From contig DATLQD010000007.1 in NCBI GenBank assembly GCA_035535315.1, forward strand, positions 1-26,118: a stretch of 26,118 nt of DNA, in the 5' to 3' direction. Shown in pieces: positions 25,699-26,118 of this stretch (positions within the stretch are counted from its first letter, which is position 1; every line of letters starts with the position of its first letter). The position numbers and the translations under genes were made by a program. Under the pieces are notes generated by a model, which saw only the letters and a program-made list of their open reading frames with translations, was not told the DNA's origin and ran no database searches. The DNA is from DASQGA01 sp035535315 (GTDB lineage: Bacteria; Actinomycetota; Thermoleophilia; Gaiellales; Gaiellaceae).

Positions 25699-26118
25699 TC
25701 AGCTGGCACGGCGCAAGTGCTCTTCGACCCGGCGGTAGTCCGGCGTCTCGGGGCTGAGCTTCTCGAGCGCGGCGCGGAGGCATTCAGCCGATTGCTGACG
25801 GCGACCGCGGCGACCGTGAACGAGGCCGATGTTGGCGACGACCTGGCCCTCGGTCTGCGCGTCGTCGAGCTCTCGAAGGAGCGCCAGCGAGCGTCCGAAG
25901 TGTGCGAGCGCCGCGTCGTCGTCCCCGCCGCGGGCCACGGCGAGCGCAAGGCTGTTGAGCGTCAGCGCCTCTCCTCTCCCGTCGCCGAGCTCGCGGACGA
26001 TCTCGAGCGCCTTGTGGTGGTGATCGACGGCCGCGCGAATATTTCCGCTCCGACGCTCGGATGCCCCTCGGGCGTTCAGCCGAACAGCCTGCCTCCGGCG
26101 CCCGGCAACGCTTCGGCG
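25699..26118 (-). CDS. Tetratricopeptide-repeat protein, C-terminal part (runs off the right edge)
   Basis: The frame is open from the TGA at 25699-25701 to the window edge, 139 codons, so the N-terminus is missing. Three or so TPR-like units of about 40 residues can be seen: NIRAAVDHHHKALEIVRELG, then EALTLNSLALAVARGGDDDA with ALAHFGRSLALLRELDD, then QVVANIGLVHGRRGRRQQSA with ECLRAALEKL. Repeats with ALEIxRELGD are typical of the C-terminal arms of large actinobacterial regulators (AfsR/SARP-like, LuxR-like ATPases or adenylate cyclases). Which of these it belongs to cannot be seen here. The gene is tail to tail with the GGDEF-EAL gene, with 3 nt between stops. Confidence 0.82.
   Translation of the reverse strand, partial: RRSVAGRRRQAVRLNARGASERRSGNIRAAVDHHHKALEIVRELGDGRGEALTLNSLALAVARGGDDDAALAHFGRSLALLRELDDAQTEGQVVANIGLVHGRRGRRQQSAECLRAALEKLSPETPDYRRVEEHLRRAS

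Overview
The window is a compact, clearly high-G+C stretch of bacterial chromosome. Genes abut or overlap, most often by 4 bp at ATGA or GTGA junctions, and no gap without a gene exceeds about 260 bases. The gene set suggests a deep-branching actinobacterium of the Thermoleophilia type (Gaiellales or Solirubrobacterales): a DUF6458 protein, a PimA-like mannosyltransferase, actinobacterial-style MFS/MarR and GGDEF-EAL genes, and many apparently leaderless promoters. The taxonomic call is an inference from gene style, not a search result. I saw no tRNA, rRNA, CRISPR array, IS element or prophage gene.

Layout. Positions 1-4548 lie on the minus strand: a partial GNAT-like protein, an AlkA-type DNA glycosylase, a PLP-dependent group II decarboxylase coupled to an MtnX-like HAD phosphatase, and an EamA-family transporter. 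A divergent promoter pair (about 4557-4573) then starts a plus-strand pair, a conserved 88-aa protein and a FabL-type enoyl-ACP reductase. After a minus-strand methyltransferase comes an MFS drug-efflux/MarR operon with a perfect palindromic operator on its start codon. Positions 8187-11713 are minus strand: a queuosine-precursor-type transporter, a class III aminotransferase, proline dehydrogenase and two uncharacterised proteins. Positions 11733-14372 are a tightly overlapping plus-strand trio: a UbiE-like methyltransferase, an unnamed membrane protein and a serine beta-lactamase-like hydrolase. Next are a membrane-anchored coiled-coil protein, a 67-aa protein and xseA-xseB (exonuclease VII) with two possible micro-ORFs between them. 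An orphan N4-cytosine-type DNA methyltransferase overlaps xseB tail to tail. A stand-alone cyclic-nucleotide-binding protein, a DUF6458 protein, three strong hairpins and a 22-aa membrane peptide follow. A flippase-like membrane protein and a GT4 glycosyltransferase form a minus-strand envelope pair. The right end holds a divergent adenosine-deaminase-family enzyme, a 134-aa protein, a PAS-GGDEF-EAL c-di-GMP enzyme and a partial TPR protein.

Non-coding signals are the most unusual part. (1) A short inverted-repeat element, with arms like TAGATGGTTGATCGG, occurs at four loci (1478-1560, 3622-3644, 11130-11161, 22022-22068), each next to the start of a minus-strand gene and mostly filling the whole intergenic gap. 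(2) Nine first-in-unit genes carry a TANNNT box 6-8 nt before the start codon and no Shine-Dalgarno sequence, which predicts leaderless mRNAs. (3) The c-di-GMP enzyme is preceded by TAAA-N16-GCCGATGA, a good match to sigma-28/WhiG-family promoters; in actinobacteria that sigma factor is itself controlled by c-di-GMP through RsiG. (4) A cluster of three hairpins at 19528-19657 includes mutually exclusive pairings.
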